Of a stretch of 64,000 bases of DNA, positions 8,649 to 16,753 are shown in pieces; positions within the stretch are counted from its first letter, which is position 1; each line of letters starts with the position of its first letter. Source of the DNA: an uncultured Ellagibacter sp. (GTDB lineage: Bacteria; Actinomycetota; Coriobacteriia; Coriobacteriales; Eggerthellaceae); the NCBI RefSeq assembly GCF_934643285.1, contig NZ_CAKUBT010000009.1, forward strand, positions 1-64,000. Direction: 5' to 3'. The notes beneath the pieces were generated by a model, which was given only the letters and a program-made list of their open reading frames with translations, ran no database searches and was not told the DNA's origin. Made by a program: the position numbers and the translations under genes.

Positions 8649-8759
8649 GTTTCCGCGGCTTTGATTAGGACGACAAGCCTGGCTTTCCGCTCACTTTTGA
8701 GCCGTGCGTCAAGTATTCGTGCAACGTGCCAGAACGTGTCCTGCCAAGGCGGGTTCTCT

Positions 8760-8768
8760 TGCTACAAT
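8760..8768 (+). promoter_or_regulatory. Extended -10 promoter of the L,D-transpeptidase gene
   Basis: TGC plus TACAAT (8763-8768) lies about 40 bases before the start codon. CTGCCA at 8741-8746 is a poor -35 at 16 bases. Confidence 0.5.
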
Positions 8769-8809
8769 GAGCCGGATATAAGAAGCAAGCTGAACCGGAT
8801 GAATCAGGA

Positions 8810-10447
8810 ATGACCAAACGTAACGAGCAACCCGCTCCTTCCCACGGAAAACATGCAGCTCACACTAAGAAGACCCCTAGCGAGCCGCCTCGCGTCGCGC
8901 CCTCGCACGGGAAGACGCAGGTGGTTCCCCCTGTGGTTCCTGCGGGCATGAGGGCCTCTGATGCTCCGAGTGCGCATGGCGCGAACGAGTTTGCTCCCGA
9001 AACGGTCGATGTGCCGGCCCCTTCTGGCAAGCATCGCGCCGGCCGCATCGCGGGAATCGTTCTCGGCGTCGTCTTCGGAGTCCTGCTCGTCGTCTACCTT
9101 GTGGGAGTTGCCGTCTTCTCGGGCCATTTCTGGCCGAAGGCGACGATCGGCTCTTCCGACATCTCCTTCCAAACACCCGACGAGGTCGCTTCGGTTCTCG
9201 AGCAGGGAATCGAGAAGTACTCGCTTCGCGTTCATGGCGACGGCTTGGACGTGACGCTTTCCGCTGATGAAGCGGGCGTGCGATTCAATGCAGAGCATAT
9301 CGTGAGCGAGATGTTCGCCCAGGCGAATGAATGGGCTTGGCCGGTCGAGGTATTTCGCGAGCACAACGAGACGGAAAGCCTTGTCGCCACTCTCGATGAG
9401 TCCGGCGTTGCCGACAAGCTCCATCAGGCGATCGAAGCGGTGAACGAGAACACCGAAGCTCCCGTGAACGCCACCGTGGCGTTCGACGAGGACGCGAAGA
9501 TGTTCAAGATCGTGAAAGAGAAGTACGGCACGCAGATTAACACCGATGTGGTGATGCAGGACGTGGAGCGAGCCGTTGCCACGCTCGAAAGCGAGGTCGT
9601 GCTTGATGAGCGTGCGCTTTCGCAGCCGACGATCTTCTCGGACGACCAGCGCGTGATCGATGCGGCGTCGCAGGCGAACAGCATGATCCTCGCCAACGTG
9701 CAGCTCATGATGGCGGGGAAGAGCGCCCTCGTGTTCGACGCGTCGGTTATCGGTCCCTGCATCTCGATTGGGGAGGATTGCTCGGTGTCGTTGAACGAGG
9801 ATGCACTCGGCGCCTGGGCGGACGAGGTCGCCTCGGCTTACACGACGGTCGGTTCCACGCGCTCCTATACGCGCGCGGACGGCGCGCAGTTCAGCGTATC
9901 GGGCGGTTCGTATGGCTGGAAGGTCGACCGCGACGCGCTCTTCGATTGGGCGAAGGCGGCGATCGAGGCAGACCAGACGGGCGAGGCTGACTTGCCGTGC
10001 AGCCAGACCGCGAACGCATGGAACGGGGTCGGCGGTCGCGATTGGGGCGCTCGCTACATCGATATCGACCTGTCGGCGCAACATGCGCGCCTCTTCGATG
10101 AGAACGGCGAGGTCATCTGGGAATCCGACATCGTGAGCGGCAAGCCGCGCGGCGGTTCGGGAAGTCTTACTCCCACGGGCGTGTACGTCATCAACTCGAA
10201 TTCGGGCGGATCGACGCTCGAGGGCACCAACGATGACGGATCGAAGTACAAGACGCCCGTCACTTACTGGATGCCGTTCGTCGGGAACTTGATCGGCTTG
10301 CATGATGCCAGCTGGCAATACGCGTTCGGCGGAACGCGATATCGGGATGGCGCGGGGTCGCATGGGTGTGTGAACCTTCCGACGAGCAAAGCTGCCGAGT
10401 TGCACGGGCTTTGCTCTGTGGGCGATGTCGTGGTGTCGCACTGGTAA
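8810..10447 (+). CDS. Membrane-anchored L,D-transpeptidase (YkuD domain)
   Basis: A protein of 545 residues that probably makes 3-3 cross-links in peptidoglycan or attaches substrates to it. Residues 1-75 are a Pro/Ser/His-rich cytoplasmic tail. A single helix near 78-103 anchors the protein. Two putative peptidoglycan-binding (VanW/YoaR-like) segments occupy about 110-400. The C-terminal YkuD domain has LTPTGVY, GLHDASW and the catalytic SHGCVNLP motif with Cys520. Architecture and length match actinobacterial and clostridial enzymes of this class. It is a single gene flanked by its own promoter and a terminator. Confidence 0.9.
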   Translation: MTKRNEQPAPSHGKHAAHTKKTPSEPPRVAPSHGKTQVVPPVVPAGMRASDAPSAHGANEFAPETVDVPAPSGKHRAGRIAGIVLGVVFGVLLVVYLVGVAVFSGHFWPKATIGSSDISFQTPDEVASVLEQGIEKYSLRVHGDGLDVTLSADEAGVRFNAEHIVSEMFAQANEWAWPVEVFREHNETESLVATLDESGVADKLHQAIEAVNENTEAPVNATVAFDEDAKMFKIVKEKYGTQINTDVVMQDVERAVATLESEVVLDERALSQPTIFSDDQRVIDAASQANSMILANVQLMMAGKSALVFDASVIGPCISIGEDCSVSLNEDALGAWADEVASAYTTVGSTRSYTRADGAQFSVSGGSYGWKVDRDALFDWAKAAIEADQTGEADLPCSQTANAWNGVGGRDWGARYIDIDLSAQHARLFDENGEVIWESDIVSGKPRGGSGSLTPTGVYVINSNSGGSTLEGTNDDGSKYKTPVTYWMPFVGNLIGLHDASWQYAFGGTRYRDGAGSHGCVNLPTSKAAELHGLCSVGDVVVSHW

Positions 10448-10453
10448 GAAAAA

Positions 10454-10500
10454 GAGAGCCTGCCTGCGCAGTTCGGTCGATGCGCGGGCAGGCTCTTTTC
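10454..10500. terminator. Bidirectional terminator
   Basis: GAGAGCCTGCCTGCGCA (10454-10470) pairs with TGCGCGGGCAGGCTCT around a 10-base loop. TTTT follows on the plus strand, and a T-rich run follows on the minus strand. It serves both the transpeptidase gene and the convergent ybaK gene. Confidence 0.85.
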
Positions 10501-10531
10501 GCTTGTTGTGGGTTTTGCCAGCGCGATGCGG

Positions 10532-11017
10532 CTAGCTTACCGTGATGTCGGCGTAGCGAAGCGGGATGACCTTCTCGAGGTCGCTCGGGGCAAGCTCGAC
10601 CTGGCACCCAATGCGCCCGCCCGAGAACATGATCGTGTCGAAGAGCTGTGCCGTTTCGTCGATGGTGGTTGTGAACAGCTTCTTCATCCCGACGGGGGAG
10701 CATCCTCCGTGCACGTAGCCGGTCAGCGGCAAGAGCTCCTTCGATTTCAACATGCTCACTGCCTTCTCGCCGACAGCCGTTGCCGCCTTCTTCAGGTCGA
10801 GCTCTTCGGCGACGGGCACCATGAACACGTAATGCTCACCCGATTTCGCGACGGTGACAAGTGTCTTGAAGGTTTGGTCTGGATCCTGGCCGAGGAGATT
10901 CGCCACCTCTACGCCTGAAAGCGCCTTTTCACATGGGAAAAGATGGCTTTCGAAGGGCACGCCTGCGGCCTCGATTTCCCTCATGGCGTTCGTTTTCGTT
11001 TCCTTTTGCTTCGACAT
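10532..11017 (-). CDS. ybaK: Cys-tRNA(Pro) deacylase, YbaK/EbsC family
   Basis: A cytoplasmic editing enzyme of 161 residues that hydrolyses Cys mischarged on tRNA-Pro. Family features are FKTLVTVAKSGEHYVFMVPV, the GYVHGGCSPVGMKK loop, and FSGGRIGCQVELAP near the C-terminus. Length is that of stand-alone YbaK. I chose the inner ATG with AAGGAGAG four bases away. The longer frame adds 22 codons that overlap the MarR promoter and have no ribosome site. The gene is divergent from the MarR-ABC operon. Confidence 0.9.
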   Translation of the reverse strand: MSKQKETKTNAMREIEAAGVPFESHLFPCEKALSGVEVANLLGQDPDQTFKTLVTVAKSGEHYVFMVPVAEELDLKKAATAVGEKAVSMLKSKELLPLTGYVHGGCSPVGMKKLFTTTIDETAQLFDTIMFSGGRIGCQVELAPSDLEKVIPLRYADITVS

Positions 11018-11090
11018 GGCTCTCTCCTTGATGGTCGATTCGGAAGGGTAGCACATGTTTGATGAAAAGATGCAGCGAACCACGTATTCC

Positions 11091-11134
11091 TTGCAGAGTG
11101 TTTTAGCTGTGATATATTTTCGAAGCTAAAATAT
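11091..11134 (+). promoter_or_regulatory. Promoter with MarR-type operator
   Basis: TTGCAG (11091-11096) and TATATT (11113-11118) are spaced 16 bases. A 21-bp palindrome, ATATTTT (11114-11120), CGAAGCT, AAAATAT (11128-11134), covers the -10 box and the likely start of transcription. This is the expected place for an autorepressor to bind. Confidence 0.6.
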
Positions 11135-11148
11135 TTAGGGTGAAAAAG

Positions 11149-11730
11149 ATGAGGAAGAAAGGGGTTTGCTGCGTGGACCAATCCATCGAGGAATTGAAGC
11201 AGCGGCTCTTTGCGGCCACGAGGCGCATGCACAAAAGCCGGTCGCACCCGCCTTTGCCTGAGGGCATCACGCCGACAGAGGGCTTCGTTTTGATGTCGAT
11301 TTCCCAACTTATGTCCGACGGTAAGCGCGTCCGATCGGGCGATATCGCCAAGCGCGGACACAGCACTCCAAGTGCGACGTCGCAGGCGTTGAAGTCGCTT
11401 GAGGAGAAGGGCTTTATCACGAGACATCGCGACGAGGGGGACAGCCGTGGCGTCACGGTGCAGTTGACGGAGCTCGGTTGGAAATACGAGCAGATGAACC
11501 GGCGCATGCACGATTGTCGCCTCGAGGAGCTCCTCGAGTATCTCGGGGAAGACGATGCGCGCGAGTTCGCCCGCATCACCGAGCGTGTCTCCGATTTCGA
11601 GAGTACCCATCCTTGGACCGCATATATTGAGAGACCTTGCGAGTCCGCGGGCGATTCTGCGCGGAAGGCGTCCTCGAGAGAGTCTTTCGCAGGCATCGAT
11701 TCAGGGGAAGGCGGCGAGCAATGCGAATAG
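11149..11730 (+). CDS. MarR-family transcriptional regulator
   Basis: A winged-helix repressor of about 193 residues. The core (about 15-140) has the MarR pattern: an N-terminal dimer helix, the DNA-recognition region IAKRGHSTPSATSQALKSLE, and the wing DEGDSRGVTVQLT. The last 45 residues are a low-complexity extension. ATG 11149 follows AGGG at nine bases. GTG 11173 (AAAGGGG upstream) or GTG 11140 are alternatives. The stop overlaps the ABC gene start by ten bases, so it very probably controls the exporter operon in response to a drug-like ligand, through the palindrome over its promoter. Confidence 0.88.
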   Translation: MRKKGVCCVDQSIEELKQRLFAATRRMHKSRSHPPLPEGITPTEGFVLMSISQLMSDGKRVRSGDIAKRGHSTPSATSQALKSLEEKGFITRHRDEGDSRGVTVQLTELGWKYEQMNRRMHDCRLEELLEYLGEDDAREFARITERVSDFESTHPWTAYIERPCESAGDSARKASSRESFAGIDSGEGGEQCE

Positions 11731-13886
11731 CCAAAAACCTTGCCCACCATAAAATCGCGGTGCTGCTCATCGTTGCACTTCTGGCCGTGCAGGCTTTCTG
11801 CGACCTGTCGCTTCCGCGGTACACCTCCGATATCGTCGATGTGGGAATCCAACAATCGGGCGTGGAGCATGCGTCTGCTACGCAGCTGTCTGCGCGCACC
11901 CACGACCTCGTGGAGATGATGCTGCCCGAATCCGACGAGCAGCTTTTCTCCGATGCGTACGACGAGACCGCAAACGGGGACTATGCCCTCACGGAGGCGG
12001 GGCATGAGCAGCGAGAGGACCTCGACGAGGCAATGGCGCTTCCGCTCTCCGTCGTCCACTATGCCGACCAGATTCCCGACCTCGACCTCGACCAGGTGAA
12101 AGCGGCGTTCGATGCCGGGCTTGCGAGCAAAGACGACGTGACCTCCATGCTCGATGAGTCGCGCGAATCGCTGGGCGATATGGCGGACACGCTTATCGCG
12201 CAGCAGGGCATCGCCGCGGCGCGGGCAGAATACGAGCAGCTCGGTGTCGACATGGACGCCATGCAGATGGACTATCTTTTCTCCACGGGCGCCAAGATGC
12301 TCATGCTCTCCGCGCTCGGCATGGTCGTTGCGATCGTGCTCGGCTTCCTCGCGTCGCGAACCGCTGCGAAGGTGGGCCGATCGCTGCGCGGACGGCTCTT
12401 CGACAAAGTCGTCACCTTCTCCGACGCCGAGATTCAATCGTTTAGCGCGGCGTCGCTGATTACGCGTGGGACCAACGATGTCCAGCAGGTCCAGATGGTC
12501 ACCGTGATGCTGCTGCGCATGGTTCTCTACGCGCCTATTCTCGCAATCGGCGGCGTCATCATGATCGCGCGCACCAACCTCTCGATGGGCTGGATCGTCA
12601 TCGTCGCCGTGCTCGCAATTGCGCTCATCCTCGTGGTGCTCATCAAGGTCGCCATGCCGAAGTTCAAGATCATGCAGAAGCTCATCGACCGCGTGAACCT
12701 TGTGTCGCGCGAGATGCTCATGGGCCTTTCGGTCGTGAGGGCGTTCAACCGCGAGCAGCATGAGGAGGAACGCTTCGATGAGGCGAGCACGCGCCTGATG
12801 AAAACGCAGCTGTTCACGAATCGCGTCATGACGTTCATGATGCCGCTCATGATGCTCATCATGAACCTCGTGTCGGTCGGCATCGTGTGGTTCGGCGGCC
12901 ATGCCATCGACGCGGGCACGCTCCAGACAGGCGACCTCATCGCGTTCATCACCTACTCGATGGTCATCATCATGGGCTTCCTCATGATTGGTATGCTCTC
13001 GATCATGCTCCCGCGCGCCGATGTCGCGGCCCAGCGCATCGAGGAAGTGCTCGAATGCGAGCCCTCGATCTGCGATCCCGACCCCGCAGTCTCCAAGGAT
13101 GCTGAGCTTTCGGCCTCTTGCAATCCCGGTGCCGAGGTAGCGTTCCACGACGTGTGCTTCCGCTACTCCGATTCCGCCGAGAATGTCCTCGACCACGTCG
13201 ATTTCACGTGCAAGCCCGGAAAGACCACAGCCATCATTGGCAGCACGGGCAGCGGGAAGTCGACCATCGTGAAGCTGGCGCTTCGGTTTTACGACGTCAG
13301 CCAGGGAAGCGTTACCATCGACGGCGTCGACGTGCGCGATGTGAGTCAGCACGCGCTGCGCGGGCAGCTCGGCTACGTTCCCCAGAAGGCGTTTTTGTTC
13401 AGTGGCACGATTTCGAGCAACATCGCCTACGGGGCGGAAGGCGCCAGCGATGAGCGGATTCGCCGCGCGGCCGACATCGCCCAGGCGAGCGAGTTCATCG
13501 GCGAGAAGCCCGAAGGACTCGAAACCCCCATCGCTCAGGGAGGCACGAACGTCTCCGGCGGTCAACGGCAGCGCCTCGCTATCGCACGTGCGCTTGCGAC
13601 CGACGCGCGCGTCTTCCTCTTCGACGACAGTTTCAGCGCGCTCGACTACAAGACTGACGCCGCGCTTCGCCATGAGCTCGGCGCTCGACTGGGCGGCAAG
13701 ACCGTGATTATCGTTGCCCAGCGCATCTCGACCGTCCTTTCTGCCGACCAGATCGTTGTGCTCGACGAGGGCCGCGTCGTCGGCAAGGGCACGCACGCGG
13801 AGCTGATGGAGAGCTGCGAGGAGTATCGCGAGATTGCCATGTCCCAGTTATCGGAAGAGGAGCTTGCGGGAGGTGGTGCGCGATGA
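11721..13886 (+). CDS. ABC exporter half, degenerate ATPase site
   Basis: A fused permease-ATPase of 721 residues, one half of a heterodimeric type I ABC multidrug exporter. The membrane domain is split: after helix 1 (about 10-32) a 150-residue acidic loop (about 35-185) precedes the remaining five helices. The ATPase has Walker A GSTGSGKST (about 507-515) and signature VSGGQRQR. The Walker B end reads FLFDDSFSALD, with Asp in place of the catalytic Glu, so this site is the non-hydrolysing one. ATG 11721 is preceded by GGGGAAGGCGG; the longer frame runs back into marR. It overlaps the partner gene by an ATGA. Confidence 0.9.
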   Translation: MRIAKNLAHHKIAVLLIVALLAVQAFCDLSLPRYTSDIVDVGIQQSGVEHASATQLSARTHDLVEMMLPESDEQLFSDAYDETANGDYALTEAGHEQREDLDEAMALPLSVVHYADQIPDLDLDQVKAAFDAGLASKDDVTSMLDESRESLGDMADTLIAQQGIAAARAEYEQLGVDMDAMQMDYLFSTGAKMLMLSALGMVVAIVLGFLASRTAAKVGRSLRGRLFDKVVTFSDAEIQSFSAASLITRGTNDVQQVQMVTVMLLRMVLYAPILAIGGVIMIARTNLSMGWIVIVAVLAIALILVVLIKVAMPKFKIMQKLIDRVNLVSREMLMGLSVVRAFNREQHEEERFDEASTRLMKTQLFTNRVMTFMMPLMMLIMNLVSVGIVWFGGHAIDAGTLQTGDLIAFITYSMVIIMGFLMIGMLSIMLPRADVAAQRIEEVLECEPSICDPDPAVSKDAELSASCNPGAEVAFHDVCFRYSDSAENVLDHVDFTCKPGKTTAIIGSTGSGKSTIVKLALRFYDVSQGSVTIDGVDVRDVSQHALRGQLGYVPQKAFLFSGTISSNIAYGAEGASDERIRRAADIAQASEFIGEKPEGLETPIAQGGTNVSGGQRQRLAIARALATDARVFLFDDSFSALDYKTDAALRHELGARLGGKTVIIVAQRISTVLSADQIVVLDEGRVVGKGTHAELMESCEEYREIAMSQLSEEELAGGGAR

Positions 13887-15742
13887 GCGAGAACACTCAG
13901 GACTTGAAGAAGGTGACGCAGCGCCGTCGTCATCCGCATGGACCGGGCGCGCGGATGATGCCCGGCGAGAAGGCGAAGGACTTCAAGGGAACCATCGCGA
14001 AGCTCGTGCGCTTCATGGGCCAGTTCAAGGTCTCGCTTGCCGTCGCCATCGTGTTTGCCATCTGCTCGGCGGCCTTCAGCATCGTGGGTCCGAAGGTGCT
14101 CTCGCAGGCGACGACCGAGCTGTTCAACGGCATCGTCGCGAAGATCGGCGGCACGGGCGGCATCAACTTCGACGCCATCGCCGGCATCATCGGCGCGACG
14201 CTTGCGCTCTACCTTGTCAGCGCGGCTTGCAGCTTCCTGCAGGGATGGATGATGTCGAACGTGTCGCAGCGCACCTGCTATGGGCTTCGCCGCGCCATTG
14301 CCGAGAAGATCGACCGCGTTCCCGTCGGTTACTTCGAGCGCAATTCGATCGGCGACACGCTCTCGCGCATCACCAACGACGTCGATACCCTCGGGCAGAG
14401 CTTGAACCAGGGCGTCACGCAAATGATCACGTCGATCACCACGCTCATCGGCGTCGTCGCGATGATGCTCTCGATCAACCTGGCGATGACGGGGATCACG
14501 CTTGTCATGCTCCCGGTCTCACTCGTGCTCATCATGGTCGTGGTGAAGCTCTCGCAGAAGCACTTCCGTGCTCAGCAGGAGAAGCTCGGGGAAATCAACG
14601 GGCAGGTCGAGGAGACGTTCTCCGGCCATGCGATCGTGCGCGCGTTCAATCAGGAACAGGCGTGCGAGGAGCGCTTCGGGGAGACGAACGACAAGCTCTA
14701 CGAGAGCGCGTGGAAATCGCAGTTCCTCTCGGGCCTCATGCAGCCGGTCATGAACTTCGTCGGCAACCTCGGCTACGTCGCGGTGGCGCTCGCGGGCAGC
14801 GTGTTCGCGGTGCAGGGCGCCATCACGGTGGGCGATATCCAGGCGTTCATCCAGTACGTGAAGAACTTCACGCAGCCGATTACTCAGTTGACCCAGGTGA
14901 GCAACGTGCTCCAGCAGATGGCAGCCGCGGCCGAGCGCATCTTCGCCTTCTTGGAAGAAGAGGAGGTCGCACCCGAGGAGCCAAAGGCGCAAACCTCGCA
15001 GGTTCCGTGCAACGTGGAGTTCGACCATGTGCGCTTCGGCTACTTGCCCGACAAGCCTGTCATCAACGACTTCTCGGCGAAGGTCTCCGAGGGCCAGACG
15101 GTCGCCATCGTGGGTCCGACGGGCGCTGGCAAGACGACCATGGTGAAGCTGCTCATGCGCTTCTACGACGTCGACGGAGGCGCTATCCGCATTGGCGGCG
15201 TCGATGCGCGCGACTTCTCGCGCTCCGACGTCCGCTCGATGTTCGGCATGGTGCTGCAGGACACGTGGCTGTTCAGCGGCACGATTCGCGAGAACATCCG
15301 CTATGGCAAGCTCGACGCGACCGACGAGGAGGTGGAGGCTGCGGCGCGCGCGGGCTGCGTGCACCACTTCATCACCACCCTGCCCGGCGGCTACGATTTC
15401 GTGATCAACGAGGACGCGACCAACATAAGCCAAGGCCAGCGCCAGCTTCTCACGATTGCGCGCGCGATCTTGGCGAACCGGCGCATGCTCATTCTCGATG
15501 AGGCGACGAGTTCGGTCGACACGCGCACCGAGGAGCGCATCCAGCGAGCCATGGACAACCTCATGGAGGGCCGTACGTCGTTCGTCATCGCGCATCGTCT
15601 CTCGACGATTCGTTCGGCGGATTTGATTTTGGTCATGCAGCACGGCGACATCGTCGAGCAGGGCACTCATGACGAGCTGCTCGCTCGCGGTGGCTTTTAT
15701 GCGGAACTGTACAATTCGCAGTTCGACGAGGGCGAAGAGTAG
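13883..15742 (+). CDS. ABC exporter half, catalytic ATPase site
   Basis: A fused permease-ATPase of 619 residues, partner of the preceding gene. A basic N-terminal tail of about 45 residues leads into six membrane helices (about 50-330), then the ATPase with Walker A GPTGAGKTT (about 411), Walker B LILDEATSSVD with the catalytic Glu, and an H-loop IAHRLSTI. The signature reads ISQGQRQ instead of LSGGQ. It overlaps the first half gene by four bases, so the two are translationally coupled. A terminator follows at once and ends the MarR-ABC-ABC operon. Confidence 0.92.
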   Translation: MSENTQDLKKVTQRRRHPHGPGARMMPGEKAKDFKGTIAKLVRFMGQFKVSLAVAIVFAICSAAFSIVGPKVLSQATTELFNGIVAKIGGTGGINFDAIAGIIGATLALYLVSAACSFLQGWMMSNVSQRTCYGLRRAIAEKIDRVPVGYFERNSIGDTLSRITNDVDTLGQSLNQGVTQMITSITTLIGVVAMMLSINLAMTGITLVMLPVSLVLIMVVVKLSQKHFRAQQEKLGEINGQVEETFSGHAIVRAFNQEQACEERFGETNDKLYESAWKSQFLSGLMQPVMNFVGNLGYVAVALAGSVFAVQGAITVGDIQAFIQYVKNFTQPITQLTQVSNVLQQMAAAAERIFAFLEEEEVAPEEPKAQTSQVPCNVEFDHVRFGYLPDKPVINDFSAKVSEGQTVAIVGPTGAGKTTMVKLLMRFYDVDGGAIRIGGVDARDFSRSDVRSMFGMVLQDTWLFSGTIRENIRYGKLDATDEEVEAAARAGCVHHFITTLPGGYDFVINEDATNISQGQRQLLTIARAILANRRMLILDEATSSVDTRTEERIQRAMDNLMEGRTSFVIAHRLSTIRSADLILVMQHGDIVEQGTHDELLARGGFYAELYNSQFDEGEE

Positions 15743-15752
15743 GTATGCTTTG

Positions 15753-15784
15753 CAAGGGCGCCTCCTGGGGGCGCCCTTGTTTGC
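15753..15784 (+). terminator. Terminator of the MarR-ABC operon
   Basis: CAAGGGCGCC (15753-15762) and GGCGCCCTTG (15770-15779) form a perfect 10-bp stem with a seven-base loop, followed by TTTG. Confidence 0.8.
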
Positions 15785-15812
15785 TCGCTACTAGATTCTC
15801 AGTGGAGTGTTC

Positions 15813-16583
15813 GTGGAAGAAAGCGCTGATAATTCTCAAGTTTTGTCGGAGGCCGACGGTGCGGTCGCATCGCCTGCCGACTCATCTGATGCCCCGTTGC
15901 CCTTCGTGCAGGAAGACGGGCTGGTTCATATCGCCGCATTCGATTTCGATGGGACCTGCATCTCGGGCAACTCGCCGGTGCTTTTAGTTCGTCGGCTCAT
16001 GAAGCTCGGCATGCTGGAAAAAAGCGTCCTTGCGCGCATCTTGCTGTGGGGGATCGCCTATAAGCTGCGTCTTCCCCAGAACGAGAGCTGGGTACGCGGG
16101 CTCGTCTTCCGCGCATTTGCTGGCAAGCCGGTCGCGAGCGTCGATGCGTTCCTGCGCGATTTCTACGACTCGGACGTGGCGTCGCTGTTCCGCGAGCAGG
16201 CCATGGCAGAACTGCTAAGCCAAAAGGAGCAGGGCCGCGTTGTCGTACTCGTGTCGGCGACCTTCGAACCCATCGTCTCTCGCGCGATGGAATTCCATCC
16301 GATCGACTTCCAGATATCGACGCGCATGCGTGCGGCGAAGGACGGCACCTACACCTGCGAGGTCGAGGGGCTTCCCGTGGAAGGCGACCAGAAGATCGTG
16401 CGCCTGCGCAAGTTCGCCGATGAGCGCTTCGGTGCGGGCCGCTGGGTTCTCGATGCCGCCTACGGCGATCACCATTCGGACCGCACGCTTCTCGGGGCTG
16501 CGAGAAATCCCGTCGCCGTGACCCCCGATCGCCCTCTTGCGAGAACGGCGAAAAGCGAAGGTTGGCGCATCGCGGAGTGGTAG
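15813..16583 (+). CDS. HAD-superfamily hydrolase, subclass IB
   Basis: A phosphatase of about 256 residues of the SerB/PSPase-like IB type. Motif I is AFDFDGTCI with Asp44 and Asp46, motif II is VLVSAT, a conserved Lys lies in the QKIVRLRKF segment, and motif IV is AYGDHHSD. A helical cap lies between motifs I and II. The substrate is unknown; lipid phosphates and phosphoserine are typical for the subclass. The start is GTG 15813 with GGAG five bases away, and GTG 15807 is an alternative. The first 35 residues are a variable tail. Confidence 0.82.
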   Translation: MEESADNSQVLSEADGAVASPADSSDAPLPFVQEDGLVHIAAFDFDGTCISGNSPVLLVRRLMKLGMLEKSVLARILLWGIAYKLRLPQNESWVRGLVFRAFAGKPVASVDAFLRDFYDSDVASLFREQAMAELLSQKEQGRVVVLVSATFEPIVSRAMEFHPIDFQISTRMRAAKDGTYTCEVEGLPVEGDQKIVRLRKFADERFGAGRWVLDAAYGDHHSDRTLLGAARNPVAVTPDRPLARTAKSEGWRIAEW

Positions 16584-16753
16584 CTTCCCCGGCATGCCGC
16601 GGAGCTTTCTTCTCGTTTTCTTTCGTCCGTGTAAAGAATCGTGGGAATACCGTCACTTGGGGCCAGATTTGCCTCCCGTAGTCTAATATAAGAGGTTAAA
16701 CATAGAAATTGCGATGCGCGTGCGCATCTGCTTTTACGAATGGAGGTGGGTCC

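Noticed and set aside
11103..13796. An 897-codon open frame on the minus strand
   Set aside because: It is the exact antisense of the MarR-ABC exporter genes, which have clear family motifs. High GC and strong third-position bias keep the antisense frame open.
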